Made by a program: the position numbers and the translations under genes | Notes under the pieces: generated by a model | Databases searched by the model: none | What the model was told of the DNA's origin: nothing | Seen by the model: only the letters and a program-made list of their open reading frames with translations | Origin: an uncultured Thermanaerothrix sp. | Lineage (GTDB): Bacteria > Chloroflexota > Anaerolineae > Anaerolineales > Anaerolineaceae | Assembly (NCBI RefSeq): GCF_938028735.1 | Contig: NZ_CALIMF010000002.1 | Location: forward strand, 372,001 to 436,000 | Direction: 5' to 3' | Length of the DNA stretch: 64,000 bases | Shown here: positions 8,308 through 17,951 of the stretch, one piece after another | Position numbering within the stretch: the stretch's first letter is position 1 | Layout of the letters: each line of letters starts with the position of its first letter

Positions 8308-9339
8308 ATGGACGAAATCAAGCAGCGTTTAGTGCAACCCGAGAGCCGGCCGGACGACCGTCTAGATCAGGCCTTGCGCCCGCGCCGTCTAGATGACATC
8401 ATTGGTCAGGACACACTGAAAGAGAATTTGGCCATCCTTATTGCCGCTGCTCGCCAGCGTGGTGAGCCGCTCGAGCATGTCCTGTTTTATGGGCCACCTG
8501 GGCTGGGTAAAACCACCCTCTCACATGTTCTGGCTAACGAGATGGGCGTAGAGATCAAAGTGACAGCGGGGCCCGCCATCGAACGCGCTGGGGATCTGGC
8601 TGCAATTTTGACCAATTTGCGTGCCGGCGATATCCTCTTTATTGACGAGATCCACCGCCTAGGAAAGGCGGTTGAAGAAGTCCTCTATCCTGCCATGGAG
8701 GACTTCGCCTTGGATATTGTCATCGGCAAGGGTCCGGCAGCCCGGTCAATCCGGCTAAAACTTCCGCGCTTCACCTTGATCGGTGCCACAACGCGTCTGG
8801 CCCTGGTGAGCGCCCCCCTGCGCGCACGCTTTGGGGCAGTTTATCGCCTAGATTACTACAGCCTTGAGGCCATCAGCCAGATCTTGACACGCGCTGCCAT
8901 GCTGTTGGGGGTTCAGGCGGAGCCAGCAGGAATTGAAGAAATTGCCCGTCGCTCCCGTGGCACGCCGCGCGTAGCCTTACGCTTGCTCCGTCGAGTGCGT
9001 GATTACGCACAGGTGCGTGCTGCCGGCCAAGTCACTGCCGAAATTGCGCGTGAGGCCTTGAATCTGCTGAACGTGGACCCCTTGGGGCTGGATGACGTGG
9101 ACCAACGGGTTCTACGTACCGTGATCGAGAAATACAACGGTGGACCTGTGGGGTTGAACACCATTGCGGCCTCTATCGGCGAGGAGCCCGATACCATCAT
9201 GGATGTCGTTGAACCTTACTTGCTTCAACTGGGTTTTTTAGATCGCACGCCTCAGGGTCGGGTTGCTACCCCCCTGGCCTATGCCCATCTTGGCATCCCT
9301 TACACAAAAGAGAGTCCGCAGCCGCGGCTGTTCACCTGA
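8308..9339 (+). CDS. ruvB: Holliday junction branch migration helicase RuvB
   Basis: RuvB is the AAA+ motor that drives Holliday-junction branch migration with RuvA. Here it is 343 residues, the usual length, from the ATG at 8308. An upstream in-frame start at 8218 would overlap upp and add a non-conserved extension, so I reject it. Visible motifs are Walker [10 protein letters not shown], Walker B LFIDEIHR, sensor 1 GATTR and the arginine-finger region SAPLRARFG, followed by the winged-helix domain ([10 protein letters not shown]...). A TATAAT at 8293-8298 lies only 9 bp before the ATG without a Shine-Dalgarno sequence, so the mRNA may be almost leaderless. Confidence 0.97.
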   Translation: MDEIKQRLVQPESRPDDRLDQALRPRRLDDIIGQDTLKENLAILIAAARQRGEPLEHVLFYGPPGLGKTTLSHVLANEMGVEIKVTAGPAIERAGDLAAILTNLRAGDILFIDEIHRLGKAVEEVLYPAMEDFALDIVIGKGPAARSIRLKLPRFTLIGATTRLALVSAPLRARFGAVYRLDYYSLEAISQILTRAAMLLGVQAEPAGIEEIARRSRGTPRVALRLLRRVRDYAQVRAAGQVTAEIAREALNLLNVDPLGLDDVDQRVLRTVIEKYNGGPVGLNTIAASIGEEPDTIMDVVEPYLLQLGFLDRTPQGRVATPLAYAHLGIPYTKESPQPRLFT

Positions 9340-9378
9340 TCTATCGCCACTTCATTCGTTGCAAAAACCACCGCATCT

Positions 9379-10413
9379 ATGGCGCAACCGCCTCTCAAAA
9401 CCTCTGATTTCGATTACGACCTACCTCCCGAGCGCATTGCTCAGACCCCAGTCGAGCCACGTCATAATGCGCGCCTGCTGGTGATGTGGCGCAACCGCCG
9501 TGACCTTGTGCACACCTATTTCTGGGAAATTGGGCGTTACCTTGCCCCCGGAGACTTGCTGGTCGTGAACGAAACCAGGGTGATCCCTGCCCGCATATGG
9601 GCACGTAAGCCCTCCGGTGGTCGGGTAGAGTTATTGTTGCTTAAAAAATTAGAGGGGGAAACATGGGAGGTTCTAGTGGGCGGAAAGCGGGTCCGCCCAT
9701 CCCTGACTCTCCAGGTTGAAGGCGGCCCTATCGCCGAGGTAGTAGCCGACATGGGCGGGGCACGTCGTCTGATTCAGTTTCAAGAACCAATCGAACCTTA
9801 CTTGCCCCAGATTGGGCAGATGCCCCTTCCCCCCTATATCCACGAGCCCCTGCGCAACCCCGAACGTTACCAAACCGTCTTTGCCCGTGAACCCGGCTCG
9901 GCTGCCGCCCCCACTGCTGGCCTGCACTTCACCCCCGAACTCATCGAGCGCCTCAAGCAGCAGGGGGTGCGTTTTGCAGGCCTGATCCTTCATATTGGGC
10001 TGGATACGTTTGCACCAGTCACCGAGGAAGATCCCACCAAGCATCATATCCATACTGAGTGGTGCGAACTTCCTCCCGAAACAGCCGAAATGATCAACAC
10101 TACCAAACGCGCTGGCAAGCGCGTGGTGGCCGTCGGTACAACCAGCGTCCGTACCTTGGAAACCGCAGCACGTTACGCTACTAGAGGAGATTGGGTCGCG
10201 CCCTTCGCCGGCCCAACCGATCTTTTCATTCTCCCTGGCTTTGAGTTTCACGTGGTGGATGCACTGGTAACCAACTTTCACCTCCCCCGCTCCACCTTGT
10301 TAATGCTGGTCAGTGCCTTTGCCGGGCGCGAGCGGATCCTTGAGGTCTACCGCGAAGCCATTCGCCTCAATTACCGCTTCTACTCTTTTGGAGACGCCAT
10401 GCTCATCCTCTAA
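9379..10413 (+). CDS. queA: S-adenosylmethionine:tRNA ribosyltransferase-isomerase
   Basis: A 344-residue enzyme of queuosine biosynthesis that transfers the ribosyl part of SAM to preQ1 in tRNA and makes epoxyqueuosine. The N-terminus (DFDYDLPPERIAQTP), the LVVNETRVIPAR block, AAPTAGLHFTP and TNFHLPRSTLLMLVSAFAG are family signatures. It follows ruvB by 39 bp in the same direction, a common bacterial pairing (ruvA-ruvB-queA). ruvA is not in this window. Confidence 0.97.
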   Translation: MAQPPLKTSDFDYDLPPERIAQTPVEPRHNARLLVMWRNRRDLVHTYFWEIGRYLAPGDLLVVNETRVIPARIWARKPSGGRVELLLLKKLEGETWEVLVGGKRVRPSLTLQVEGGPIAEVVADMGGARRLIQFQEPIEPYLPQIGQMPLPPYIHEPLRNPERYQTVFAREPGSAAAPTAGLHFTPELIERLKQQGVRFAGLILHIGLDTFAPVTEEDPTKHHIHTEWCELPPETAEMINTTKRAGKRVVAVGTTSVRTLETAARYATRGDWVAPFAGPTDLFILPGFEFHVVDALVTNFHLPRSTLLMLVSAFAGRERILEVYREAIRLNYRFYSFGDAMLIL

Positions 10414-10452
10414 CAAGAGGAACAAACTTTCCCTTTGCCCAGCAAAATCCAC

Positions 10453-10815
10453 TTAGGGGCGGCGAGGGTATTTCAAACCATATACACGCGCTAGGGGGAT
10501 TACCGCCATAATCCCAGTATTGGGTTGATTGAGGCTACCAACCACCTGTTCCGTAGCCTTTAACAGGCGCTCAACAGTAGTCTCATCCTCCACAATCGTG
10601 AACAAGGTGCGGTTGGTGTTCTCGATGTGCTCTTTGAAGTTCTCAATGGAAGGAAAGAGCGGAAAATCCTCCCGCCATACTCCGCCACTCTCCTTAAAGC
10701 GCACTAACCCCTTGCTGAGCAAAACGGTCACTCCACCTACACCCACTTTCTCCCATGCATCCAGCAAACGTTCCAGATTTTCAGGATCACTAAGGACAAA
10801 CAAGACAAGGAACAT
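10453..10815 (-). CDS. Small PII-like protein downstream of the antiporter
   Basis: A 120-residue soluble protein with an alternating beta-alpha-beta pattern that looks like a ferredoxin-like, PII/CutA-type fold: an N-terminal strand (MFLVLFVLSD), a helix (PENLERLLDAWEKVG), a strand with VTVLLSKG, a variable loop, then a second strand (RTLFTIVEDE) and helix. I do not recognise an exact family and make the PII-like call on pattern only. It begins 18 bp after the antiporter gene on the same strand and is surely co-transcribed. Small PII-like proteins next to transporters commonly bind a nucleotide or ion and gate the transporter. Confidence 0.6.
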   Translation of the reverse strand: MFLVLFVLSDPENLERLLDAWEKVGVGGVTVLLSKGLVRFKESGGVWREDFPLFPSIENFKEHIENTNRTLFTIVEDETTVERLLKATEQVVGSLNQPNTGIMAVIPLARVYGLKYPRRP

Positions 10816-10833
10816 GAGTGAACAACCACCTCT

Positions 10834-12090
10834 TCAAGATTTAGACTCTAGAGTTTCTACTGGGGCCTCGGGGGGGTTTGTCATCACTTCAGTCGGTTTA
10901 CTCGCTTCCTGCTTTCGAGCAAACGTAGCACGCAGTAGGGGGGGTGTGATCAGTGTAGTAACCAACACCATGGTCACAATCGCCGGAAAGATCTCACGCG
11001 AGAGCCAGCCATTATCCAAGCCCACTGTAGCCACAATCAAACCAACCTCCCCGCGTGAGACCATCCCTATTCCTAATTGTAGCGCTTCCAGCCAGGAGTA
11101 ACCCGAAAGGCGTGCCCCCAATCCCGCGCCCAGGATCTTACCGACAATAGCCACTAAGATCACCCCTACCATAACCCAAATGGTTTCAACCCGAATCAGG
11201 TGTAGATCCACAGCAAGGCCCACATTGACAAAGAATATGGGAATAAAAAAGCCGTAACCCAGGGCGCGTAACCCATTTTCAATTTGCGCCTTTAGGGGAG
11301 TGCGCGCAAACATCAAACCCGCCAGAAAAGTGCCCGTTATGGCCGCCATCCCGCCCACTACCTCCGCCGCCAAGCCATAAACCAACATGATTACAATGGC
11401 AAAGCTGAGCGCCGCTTGGCTGACCGGCAACACGGCCACCCGGCGGCTGAGCCAGGGGAGAATCCATAGCCCAAATCCCATTGAGAGGGCCAGGAAAAGC
11501 ACCATGCGTAGCACAACTGGCAGAACGGTCGTCGGGGTTAGACCACCACTACCCAGGGCAAGAAAAATCGAAAGAAACAAGATAACCAGAATATCATCAA
11601 AGACAGCGGCCCCCAACAGTCCAAGTCCCACCCGCGAGCGTAAAACATTGAGTTCCATTAGGGTTTGGGCTGAGATGCTAACACTCGTTGCTCCTAAGGT
11701 CAGACCTAAAAAGAGAGCGCTGTCAAGAGGCATTTGCGCCAGTAGCCCCACTCCTGCACCCAGCGCAACTGGAACAATCACACCTAGGGAGCCGCTGAAG
11801 AAAGAAACCCGCGTATTACGCACAAAGTCGCGAATGTGCAATTCTAATCCCGCCAAAAACATCAAGATGAGAACGCCCAGTTCGCCGATTTCGTAGACAA
11901 ATTCCCCCAGATGTACATCCGTGAAAATGTGCAAATGGATCAAATCAAGTAATGAAGGGCCTAACAGTAACCCTATCAACAATTCCCCTAATACCGAAGG
12001 TTGGCCCAGGCGCGTGCTCACATAACCCGCAACCTTCGCCGCAAACAGGATAATTGCAGCCACTAGGACAAATTGCAAAAAAGGCGTCAT
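10834..12090 (-). CDS. CPA2-family cation:proton antiporter
   Basis: A 418-residue polytopic membrane protein of the CPA2 (KefB/NapA-type) family, exchanging Na+ or K+ for protons. Hydrophobic segments fill nearly the whole protein. Typical blocks are [19 protein letters not shown] near the start, [16 protein letters not shown], the discontinuous helix [16 protein letters not shown] and [17 protein letters not shown] near the end. There is no C-terminal TrkA-N domain, only about 25 polar residues. I prefer the ATG at 12090; a TTG at 12120 would add ten polar residues and overlap the region before the mutase gene. The PII-like gene follows directly and is the likely regulatory partner. Confidence 0.9.
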   Translation of the reverse strand: MTPFLQFVLVAAIILFAAKVAGYVSTRLGQPSVLGELLIGLLLGPSLLDLIHLHIFTDVHLGEFVYEIGELGVLILMFLAGLELHIRDFVRNTRVSFFSGSLGVIVPVALGAGVGLLAQMPLDSALFLGLTLGATSVSISAQTLMELNVLRSRVGLGLLGAAVFDDILVILFLSIFLALGSGGLTPTTVLPVVLRMVLFLALSMGFGLWILPWLSRRVAVLPVSQAALSFAIVIMLVYGLAAEVVGGMAAITGTFLAGLMFARTPLKAQIENGLRALGYGFFIPIFFVNVGLAVDLHLIRVETIWVMVGVILVAIVGKILGAGLGARLSGYSWLEALQLGIGMVSRGEVGLIVATVGLDNGWLSREIFPAIVTMVLVTTLITPPLLRATFARKQEASKPTEVMTNPPEAPVETLESKS

Positions 12091-12209
12091 GGCGACTGTG
12101 CTCTCAGGAAGTTTGTCCAAAGTTTACCATGAAATTGTTATCTTTTCTGAGATGGGGGATACGGTATACTAACATTGCCACAACCTCCAGGCTCGCCAGG
12201 AGACAATCT

Positions 12210-13865
12210 ATGACGGATCTCGAGAAAGAAAAACAACGGTGGGAAGCCCAAACGCTGCGCCCCTTAATTGAGAAATATCCCGAACGCAAGCCAGAATTTT
12301 TGACGTCGTCCCAAATTCCATTGCCCCGTGTTGCTCTTCCACCGAAACATTTTGATTACATGCAGAAACTGGGTTTTCCGGGTGAGTACCCCTTCACTCG
12401 TGGGGTTCAACCCACCATGTACCGTGGACGTTTGTGGACCATGCGCCAATATGCCGGCTACGCTACCGCCGAAGAGTCCAACCAACGCTATCGGTATTTG
12501 CTCTCCCAGGGGCAAACCGGACTCTCGGTTGCCTTCGACTTACCCACCCAAATCGGCTATGATGCGGATGATCCTATGGCCACCGGCGAAGTCGGCAAGG
12601 TGGGGGTCTCGGTTTCATCCCTGCGAGACATGGAGACCCTGTTCAGGGAAATTCCCCTTGACAAAGTCTCCACCAGCATGACCATTAACGCGCCCGCCGC
12701 TATTTTGCTAGCCATGTATATCGCAGTTGCCAAACGCCAGGGGGTAGATCCCAAATGGTTACGGGGCACGATTCAAAACGACATTCTCAAAGAATACGTT
12801 GCGCGCGGCACTTATATCTTCCCACCTGAGCCCTCCATGCGCCTAATCACGGATGTGTTCAAGTACTGTGCCCAATATGTCCCACGGTGGAATACCATCA
12901 GTATCTCCGGGTATCACATCCGCGAAGCCGGAGCTAATGCAGTTCAGGAAGTGGCTTTCACCCTGGCCAATGCCATTGCCTATGTCCAGGCTGCCATTGA
13001 TTCCGGCTTGCAGGTGGACGAGTTCGCGGCTCAATTATCCTTCTTTTTCGCCGCTCACAACCACTTTCTGGAAGAGGTAGCCAAATTCCGGGCTGCCCGG
13101 CGTTTGTGGGCTCAGATCATGCGCGAACGCTTTAAGGCCCAGGATCCCAAATCCTGGATGCTGCGTTTTCACACCCAAACTGGAGGCTCTACACTCACCG
13201 CACAACAACCCGAGAACAACATCGTTCGGGTTACCATTCAGGCTTTGGCTGCCGTCCTGGGTGGCACACAATCCCTACACACCAATTCAATGGACGAAGC
13301 GCTCTGGTTGCCGACTGAGAAATCGGTGCGCATTGCCCTGCGCACCCAACAGATCATTGGCTATGAATCCGGGGTGGCCGATACGGTGGACCCTCTGGCC
13401 GGCTCTTATGTCATCGAATACCTGACCGACGAAATCAGCCAGCGAGCCATGACCTATATCCAGAAAATTGACGCCATGGGGGGCGCTTTGGCAGCCATCG
13501 AAAACGGTTATATGCAGCAAGAAATCCAGGAATCGGCCTACCGATACCAGCAAGCTGTGGAGCGCAAAGAGCAGATCATCGTAGGGGTCAATGCTTTCCA
13601 AATTGAGGAACAATTGGACCTGGAACGATTAACCGTTGATCCAGCCATTGAAGCCACCCAACGCGCACGTCTGGCCGAGCTGCGCGCTCAACGCGATCAG
13701 GCCAGGGTAAGCGAATTGCTGACGCGCCTAGAGCAGGCGGCTCGCGGTAGCGAGAACTTGATGCCGCTTTTCATCGAGTGTGTCGAAAACGACATCACCC
13801 TAGGCGAAATTTGTCGGGTCTTGCGTCAAGTATGGGGCGAATATCAACCTCCAACCTGGATCTAG
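12210..13865 (+). CDS. Methylmalonyl-CoA mutase, large (catalytic) subunit
   Basis: A 551-residue subunit of the B12-dependent mutase that interconverts methylmalonyl-CoA and succinyl-CoA. It holds the TIM-barrel domain only and stops where the cobalamin-binding domain would begin, so it is the split form that needs a separate B12-binding subunit; none is in this window. The substrate-defining tyrosine is kept (Y81 in [14 protein letters not shown]), as is the Arg in [14 protein letters not shown]; isobutyryl-CoA-type mutases differ at these sites. [14 protein letters not shown] and [15 protein letters not shown] are further family blocks. The ATG at 12210 follows AGGAG at 12198-12202; a longer start at 12054 has no such site and overlaps the divergent antiporter gene. 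The epimerase gene follows 20 bp downstream. Confidence 0.93.
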   Translation: MTDLEKEKQRWEAQTLRPLIEKYPERKPEFLTSSQIPLPRVALPPKHFDYMQKLGFPGEYPFTRGVQPTMYRGRLWTMRQYAGYATAEESNQRYRYLLSQGQTGLSVAFDLPTQIGYDADDPMATGEVGKVGVSVSSLRDMETLFREIPLDKVSTSMTINAPAAILLAMYIAVAKRQGVDPKWLRGTIQNDILKEYVARGTYIFPPEPSMRLITDVFKYCAQYVPRWNTISISGYHIREAGANAVQEVAFTLANAIAYVQAAIDSGLQVDEFAAQLSFFFAAHNHFLEEVAKFRAARRLWAQIMRERFKAQDPKSWMLRFHTQTGGSTLTAQQPENNIVRVTIQALAAVLGGTQSLHTNSMDEALWLPTEKSVRIALRTQQIIGYESGVADTVDPLAGSYVIEYLTDEISQRAMTYIQKIDAMGGALAAIENGYMQQEIQESAYRYQQAVERKEQIIVGVNAFQIEEQLDLERLTVDPAIEATQRARLAELRAQRDQARVSELLTRLEQAARGSENLMPLFIECVENDITLGEICRVLRQVWGEYQPPTWI

Positions 13866-13885
13866 GGCCTGTATGAGGTGAGAAG

Positions 13886-14293
13886 ATGGCAAAAATCACG
13901 AAAATTAACCACATCGCAATTGCCGTACCAGATATCGAGACCGCCCTCGCCTTCTGGCAAGATGCTTTGGGATTACACGTTGCTCACATTGAGGATGTAC
14001 CCAGTCAGCAGGCAACTGTCGCATTCATCCCGATCGGCGATAGTGAAGTCGAACTGGTTAAACCCACGAGCCCCGAGACTGGAGTAGCGCGTTTCATTGC
14101 CGAGCGCGGGGGTGGTATGCACCACCTCTGCTTCGAAGTAGATGATATCGAGGAAATCCTGGTCACCCTCAAAGCAAAGGGGATTCGCTTAATCAACGAA
14201 TCCCCACTTGAACTTCCCGGGCGGAAAATGGCTTTCATCCATCCCAAAAGCACGGGCGGGGTGCTGGTTGAACTTTACCAGCTCATCCCCTAA
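13886..14293 (+). CDS. mce: Methylmalonyl-CoA epimerase
   Basis: A 135-residue glyoxalase/VOC-fold enzyme that epimerises (S)- and (R)-methylmalonyl-CoA. The family start (KINHIAIAVPDIETALAFW), the middle GGGMHHLCFEVDDIE and the end GVLVELYQ match. The metal ligands expected of this family (H9, H79 in the MHHLCFEV block and the Glu in VELYQ) are present. It lies directly behind the mutase gene, and together the two link propionyl-CoA and succinyl-CoA metabolism. The ATG follows a weak GAGGTGAGA. Confidence 0.95.
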   Translation: MAKITKINHIAIAVPDIETALAFWQDALGLHVAHIEDVPSQQATVAFIPIGDSEVELVKPTSPETGVARFIAERGGGMHHLCFEVDDIEEILVTLKAKGIRLINESPLELPGRKMAFIHPKSTGGVLVELYQLIP

Positions 14294-14307
14294 TTTCTCT
14301 CCCGCGC

Positions 14308-15627
14308 TCAGGCGATTCGCCGGGCCTCCATGTAGAAGCGTTTCTCAATCGCCTCACCCATTGAAAAGGTCTTGCGCGGGAGCACACCATCTAGGATGAC
14401 GGTCCTGAACAACTCGGTTTTGGGCATGGCGGGCAGGTAGAAACCATAATTACCAGGTTGGCGCCCCAACCGGCTTACCACCTCGCGCCCATGAATGTAG
14501 TCTATTTTGGCGCTTTCATGCCGCTTAAGCCAGGCATCCAGAAAGGCTTGAACGGTTCCTACTGGCAAGTTTGAATCGGGATGCTGGACACGTGCCAGCC
14601 AGTTACCTTGGGCTGAGAGGATCCCAAAGCGATGTTCTCCCTGCACAGGCGGGCGATGCACCTGCTCCACCATCGCATCTTCACTGACACAAGGCTGGAG
14701 TGAGAGACGCTCCCCAAACCAGGCTTTCAAATCCTCTGTTATATCTTGTTGCACATTGAACGCCACACGGTGAATGGGTTCAAACTCTAGACCTTCATCG
14801 TAGAGATTTTCAATTTCTACCAGCGCATAACGAGCCGGGTGATCCGGGCTGGCCTGGGCCTTGAGTTCCTCCCAAACCGATTTGGCGGTTGCCAGGGAAT
14901 GATTGCCATCCCCTACTGCGAAAAGCAGCACCCCTTTATCACGCTCGACCCCGTACTTAGTATAAAATACCTCAGGTGAAGCTAAGCGCTCCAGCGCTCG
15001 TATCACCTGTTGTTCTAAAGCCAGATCATCCACCCAGCGCCCTCGCAAATGCCCACTTCCCAACATCAAATCAAAATCGTAGAGCAGGGGCAAGCGCTCA
15101 GATTGCTCGGCAACTGGCTCAATCACCGTCCGTTCCGGATCATCAATTAACACCAGGATGTGAGGGAGTTCCAGCAGCGCGCCCCTACGAATGCGCATGC
15201 GCGGCGGGATGCGTTCTAGAATGGTGCCCTCAGTTGCCCGGATCAGGGACTGAGCCCCAGGAGTAAATTCATATTTTTCCAAGTCAAGGGCTAGGATCAG
15301 CCCCCGACGAGTCTTACCCGCCACTGTGCGTTCCACATAAATCAAACCGCTGTAAGTCTCAAACAAATTTGCCTCAAGGTAACGGCGCATAGTTTCCTGG
15401 GCGCTTTGAATACGCCGCGTCTCCTCGGGCGTACCCAGATAGACCTCAGGTAGGATCATGTGAAAAGTCGAAGGCGCCTCACCCACCAGGGCGGCTACCT
15501 TTTCCCAGTACTCCGGCTCGGAGGTGAATTGATCGCAGGCAATCACAGCCCATTTCTGAAGATCTATGCCGGGCTTCGGCAGCAAGACATCTGCAACCTG
15601 AACACCGATGTGAGGGTAGTTTCGCAT
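14308..15627 (-). CDS. DUF1015 family protein
   Basis: A 439-residue soluble protein of the DUF1015 family, widely distributed and without a settled biochemical role. The start region (PKPGIDLQKWAVIACDQFTSE), the block VGDGNHSLATAKSVWEELK and the C-terminal DYIHG motif are typical. I place the start at the ATG at 15627, where family similarity begins; an upstream TTG/ATG frame to 15726 encodes only unrelated residues. It is convergent to the epimerase gene, with 14 bp between the stops. Confidence 0.85.
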   Translation of the reverse strand: MRNYPHIGVQVADVLLPKPGIDLQKWAVIACDQFTSEPEYWEKVAALVGEAPSTFHMILPEVYLGTPEETRRIQSAQETMRRYLEANLFETYSGLIYVERTVAGKTRRGLILALDLEKYEFTPGAQSLIRATEGTILERIPPRMRIRRGALLELPHILVLIDDPERTVIEPVAEQSERLPLLYDFDLMLGSGHLRGRWVDDLALEQQVIRALERLASPEVFYTKYGVERDKGVLLFAVGDGNHSLATAKSVWEELKAQASPDHPARYALVEIENLYDEGLEFEPIHRVAFNVQQDITEDLKAWFGERLSLQPCVSEDAMVEQVHRPPVQGEHRFGILSAQGNWLARVQHPDSNLPVGTVQAFLDAWLKRHESAKIDYIHGREVVSRLGRQPGNYGFYLPAMPKTELFRTVILDGVLPRKTFSMGEAIEKRFYMEARRIA

Positions 15628-15805
15628 CGCAGACCTCGAATAGTGGAATGATTGAGAGAGTTGGCACTGTGATTCTATCAGACTTTGTGCGCCACAATGG
15701 CCAAAGTCCCACCTTAAACACCTCACCTCCCTAACCGGGCAATCTTGCCCACTGTCCAGCCAAGTTTGTAGGGGGTGGGCTCAAGCGGTGACTTTCAGGA
15801 GGTGA

Positions 15806-16663
15806 TCACATACCGGCCATGTAAGCAATGCCGACAGTGCCTGGCCCAGTATGTGTACCAATTACCGGGCTGACCTCCGCCACTACGAGTTCGGCCAGTC
15901 GCTCCTGGGGGTAACGTTGACGCACACGCTCCATCAAGGCTTCGGCCTCCTCAGGCGCGTTAGCATGCAGACAGGCCAGACGCAAAGGAGAACGCTGTCC
16001 AACACGTTCATCTAGCAGTTCCAGCAATCGCTCCAGTGCCTTGCGCATAGTGCGAATGCGCTCTACCGCTTCGACTCGGCCATCGCGCAGTTCTAATAGG
16101 GGTTTGAGATTAAGGGCCGTCCCTAAAAATGCTGCCGCTCCCCCAATGCGCCCACCACGATGCAAAAATTCTAATGTGCTGACAACAAAGACCGCCCCAG
16201 TGTACTCGACCGCTCGCTCTGCCAGTGCCTTGCATTCTTCAAAAGAGGCCCCCTTGGCTGCAGCCCGGGCTACGCTAAGCACATGGTAACCCAGTGCCAT
16301 GGCCGTCACTTTTGAATCTACTAATGCAATACGATCGCTTTTGAGCATATCGCGCGCCTGGATGGCCGAATCCAATGTGCCCGAGAGTTTTGCCGAAATA
16401 TGGATGCTCACAATGTCGTGGCCCTCTTCCAACAAAGTGGCATACATCTGACGGAACGCCTCAGGCGAGGGCTGAGAGGTGGTTGGCATCACTTTTGCGG
16501 TTTTGAGGCGCGTATAGAACTCTAGAGGCTGAATATCTACGCCGTCGCGGTAAGTCTCTTCACCCCAAACCACTTGCAAGGGCACCACATGGATGGGCAA
16601 ACCCTCGATTAGTGATTTGGGAATGTATGCAGTACTGTCGGTGACCACGGCGACTTTGGACAT
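15806..16663 (-). CDS. DegV family protein (fatty-acid-binding)
   Basis: A 285-residue protein of the DegV family, whose members bind a fatty acid in a two-domain fold; some act as FakB subunits that present fatty acids to the kinase FakA. The N-terminal VAVVTDSTAYIP, the PTTSQPSP loop, HISAKLSGTLDSA and the C-terminal VSPVIGTHTGPGTVGIAYM are diagnostic. A GGAGGAGCC ribosome-binding site precedes the ATG. No fakA-like gene is nearby. Confidence 0.93.
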   Translation of the reverse strand: MSKVAVVTDSTAYIPKSLIEGLPIHVVPLQVVWGEETYRDGVDIQPLEFYTRLKTAKVMPTTSQPSPEAFRQMYATLLEEGHDIVSIHISAKLSGTLDSAIQARDMLKSDRIALVDSKVTAMALGYHVLSVARAAAKGASFEECKALAERAVEYTGAVFVVSTLEFLHRGGRIGGAAAFLGTALNLKPLLELRDGRVEAVERIRTMRKALERLLELLDERVGQRSPLRLACLHANAPEEAEALMERVRQRYPQERLAELVVAEVSPVIGTHTGPGTVGIAYMAGM

Positions 16664-16812
16664 ACTCGGCTCCTCCTTGGCAGAATCTGTGTATCCTTTG
16701 AAGTTTAACCCCTTTCTGGCTGAAAAGTTGCCTTGTGTGCAATCTCTCGTTTGCAGTCAAAACCAATCCCTCCATCTCAAAATTACAAATAGCGGGTGAC
16801 TATGCGATCCAG

Positions 16813-16841
16813 TTGACGCCCAGCCCCAAAGTCATTATCAT
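16813..16841 (+). promoter_or_regulatory. Promoter of rnpB
   Basis: TTGACG (16813-16818) and TATCAT (16836-16841) are separated by exactly 17 bp. The first base of the predicted RNase P RNA lies 8 bp downstream, where transcription would start. Confidence 0.75.
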
Positions 16842-16848
16842 AGAAGAT

Positions 16849-17277
16849 GCTCCAGGTCGGTCGGATGATCGCGGTCTCGCCAGGTGCGAGGCTGAGGAAA
16901 GTCCGCACTCCACAGAGCACGGTGCCGGGTAACACCCGGGGCGGGGTAACCCGCCGGATAGGGCCACAGAAACAGGTAGCCCTCGCCACCCTTCGCGGTG
17001 AGCGAGTGGTGATAGTGAAAAGGTGGTGTAAGAGACCACCAGCGCCTGTAGCAATACAGGCGGCTAGGCAACCCCCACCGGGAGCAAGGCCAAGCAGGGG
17101 CAAAGCCCGCGTCAACGGGCGGGAGGTGGCTCGTCTCCCTGGAGCCCCGGGTAGGCCGCTAGAGCGAGTCGGTGACGGCTCGCCGAGATAGATGATCATC
17201 CCGGCCGGTGCCGTCTCTGGGCGGACCAGAGATACCCACCGGACGGACAGAATGCGGCTTACAGACCGACCTGGAGC
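16849..17277 (+). ncRNA. rnpB: RNase P RNA (bacterial type A)
   Basis: The catalytic RNA of ribonuclease P, which matures the 5' ends of tRNAs. The conserved core is readable in order: GAGGAAAGTCCGCACTCC near 16890-16910, the GGTGCCGGGTAACACCCGG stem, CCACAGAAACA, GTAAGAGACCACC near 17028, AGATAGATGATCATC near 17187 and ACAGAATGCGGCTTACA near 17247. The ends are set by the P1 helix: 16849-16862 pairs with 17264-17277 over 14 bp. The length of about 429 nt is normal for type A. No strong intrinsic terminator follows before the next gene. Confidence 0.96.
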
Positions 17278-17318
17278 CCTTCTTTATTACAGTCTCGGTT
17301 CTAAGGAGAATCTCAATC

Positions 17319-17648
17319 ATGGATTATGAACCCACCCCCTCGACCTCGCCTTCTTCATCCGTTTCCTCCAACCGCCCCGGCCTGGCCATTGCTTCATTGG
17401 TCCTTGGCCTGATAACCTTGCTGGCCTGGTGTCTACCCATTTGTGGGGCACCTCTGGCCATTGCCGGCATCATCACCGGCATCCTAGGACTGAACAGCGC
17501 TAGCCGGGGTATGGCCATTGTCGGGCTAATCCTTTCCGGGCTGGGGCTGGTGCTTTCTATCGTTAACTCAGTAGTCGGCGTCCTGCTAGCCCCTCAATTC
17601 AGCCAGATGTTCGAAGAGTTCATGCGCCAGATACCCGTACAACCCTAA
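17319..17648 (+). CDS. DUF4190-type small membrane protein
   Basis: A 109-residue protein. A Pro/Ser/Thr-rich N-terminal tail of about 25 residues precedes two hydrophobic segments (about 28-68 and 71-97) of the DUF4190 type (GLAIASLVLGLITLL, then AIAGIITGILGL). The function of the family is unknown. The ATG at 17319 follows AAGGAGAA at 17303-17310. A longer frame from 17208 would run through the 3' part of the RNase P RNA gene and is rejected. Confidence 0.8.
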   Translation: MDYEPTPSTSPSSSVSSNRPGLAIASLVLGLITLLAWCLPICGAPLAIAGIITGILGLNSASRGMAIVGLILSGLGLVLSIVNSVVGVLLAPQFSQMFEEFMRQIPVQP

Positions 17649-17760
17649 ACATATTCCTTACCACCTCTAACGCACCAGTATCGGGAAGACTGCATAAGGT
17701 ATATCATCCACCACCGCTGGGGTCACAATATTTCTGTTAGAGCCGTCCTTGGGCAAATTG

Positions 17761-17789
17761 TTGACGAATTAGGGGGGCTGAATTATCCT
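17761..17789 (+). promoter_or_regulatory. Promoter of selC
   Basis: TTGACG (17761-17766), 17 bp, then TATCCT (17784-17789). tRNA-Sec starts 8 bp downstream. The -35 is identical to that of rnpB. Confidence 0.65.
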
Positions 17790-17796
17790 TAGGGTT

Positions 17797-17890
17797 GGGG
17801 ATGGGAGGGCTCCGGTGAGCTCCCCGGTCTTCAAAACCGGTGACGGGTCGCGTGACGAGCCGTGGTGGGTTCGACTCCCATTCATCCCCG
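17797..17890 (+). tRNA. selC: tRNA-Sec (TCA anticodon)
   Basis: Selenocysteine tRNA, which reads UGA at SECIS-containing genes. It has an 8-bp acceptor (GGGGATGG 17797-17804 with TCATCCCC 17882-17889, one G-U), the D-arm sequence CTCCGGTGAG shared with known selC genes, an anticodon loop CTTCAAA (17829-17835) with anticodon TCA at 17831-17833, a long variable arm (about 17841-17862) and TTCGACTCC in the T loop. G73 is followed by CCT, so CCA is not encoded. The gene proves that the organism can decode Sec, but selA, selB, selD and any selenoprotein gene are outside this window. Confidence 0.95.
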
Positions 17891-17951
17891 CCTGAGCCGG
17901 AATTCAACCCTCTAAGGGCCTTCTTTCGCATCTTGCACAAGGTGGATTCTT

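Noticed and set aside
12054-12209. An N-terminal extension of the mutase subunit
   Set aside because: It overlaps the divergent antiporter gene and lacks a ribosome-binding site; AGGAG precedes the ATG at 12210.
16783-17199. Several open frames across the RNase P RNA gene on both strands
   Set aside because: They lie inside a confidently identified structural RNA with no ribosome-binding sites or similarity.
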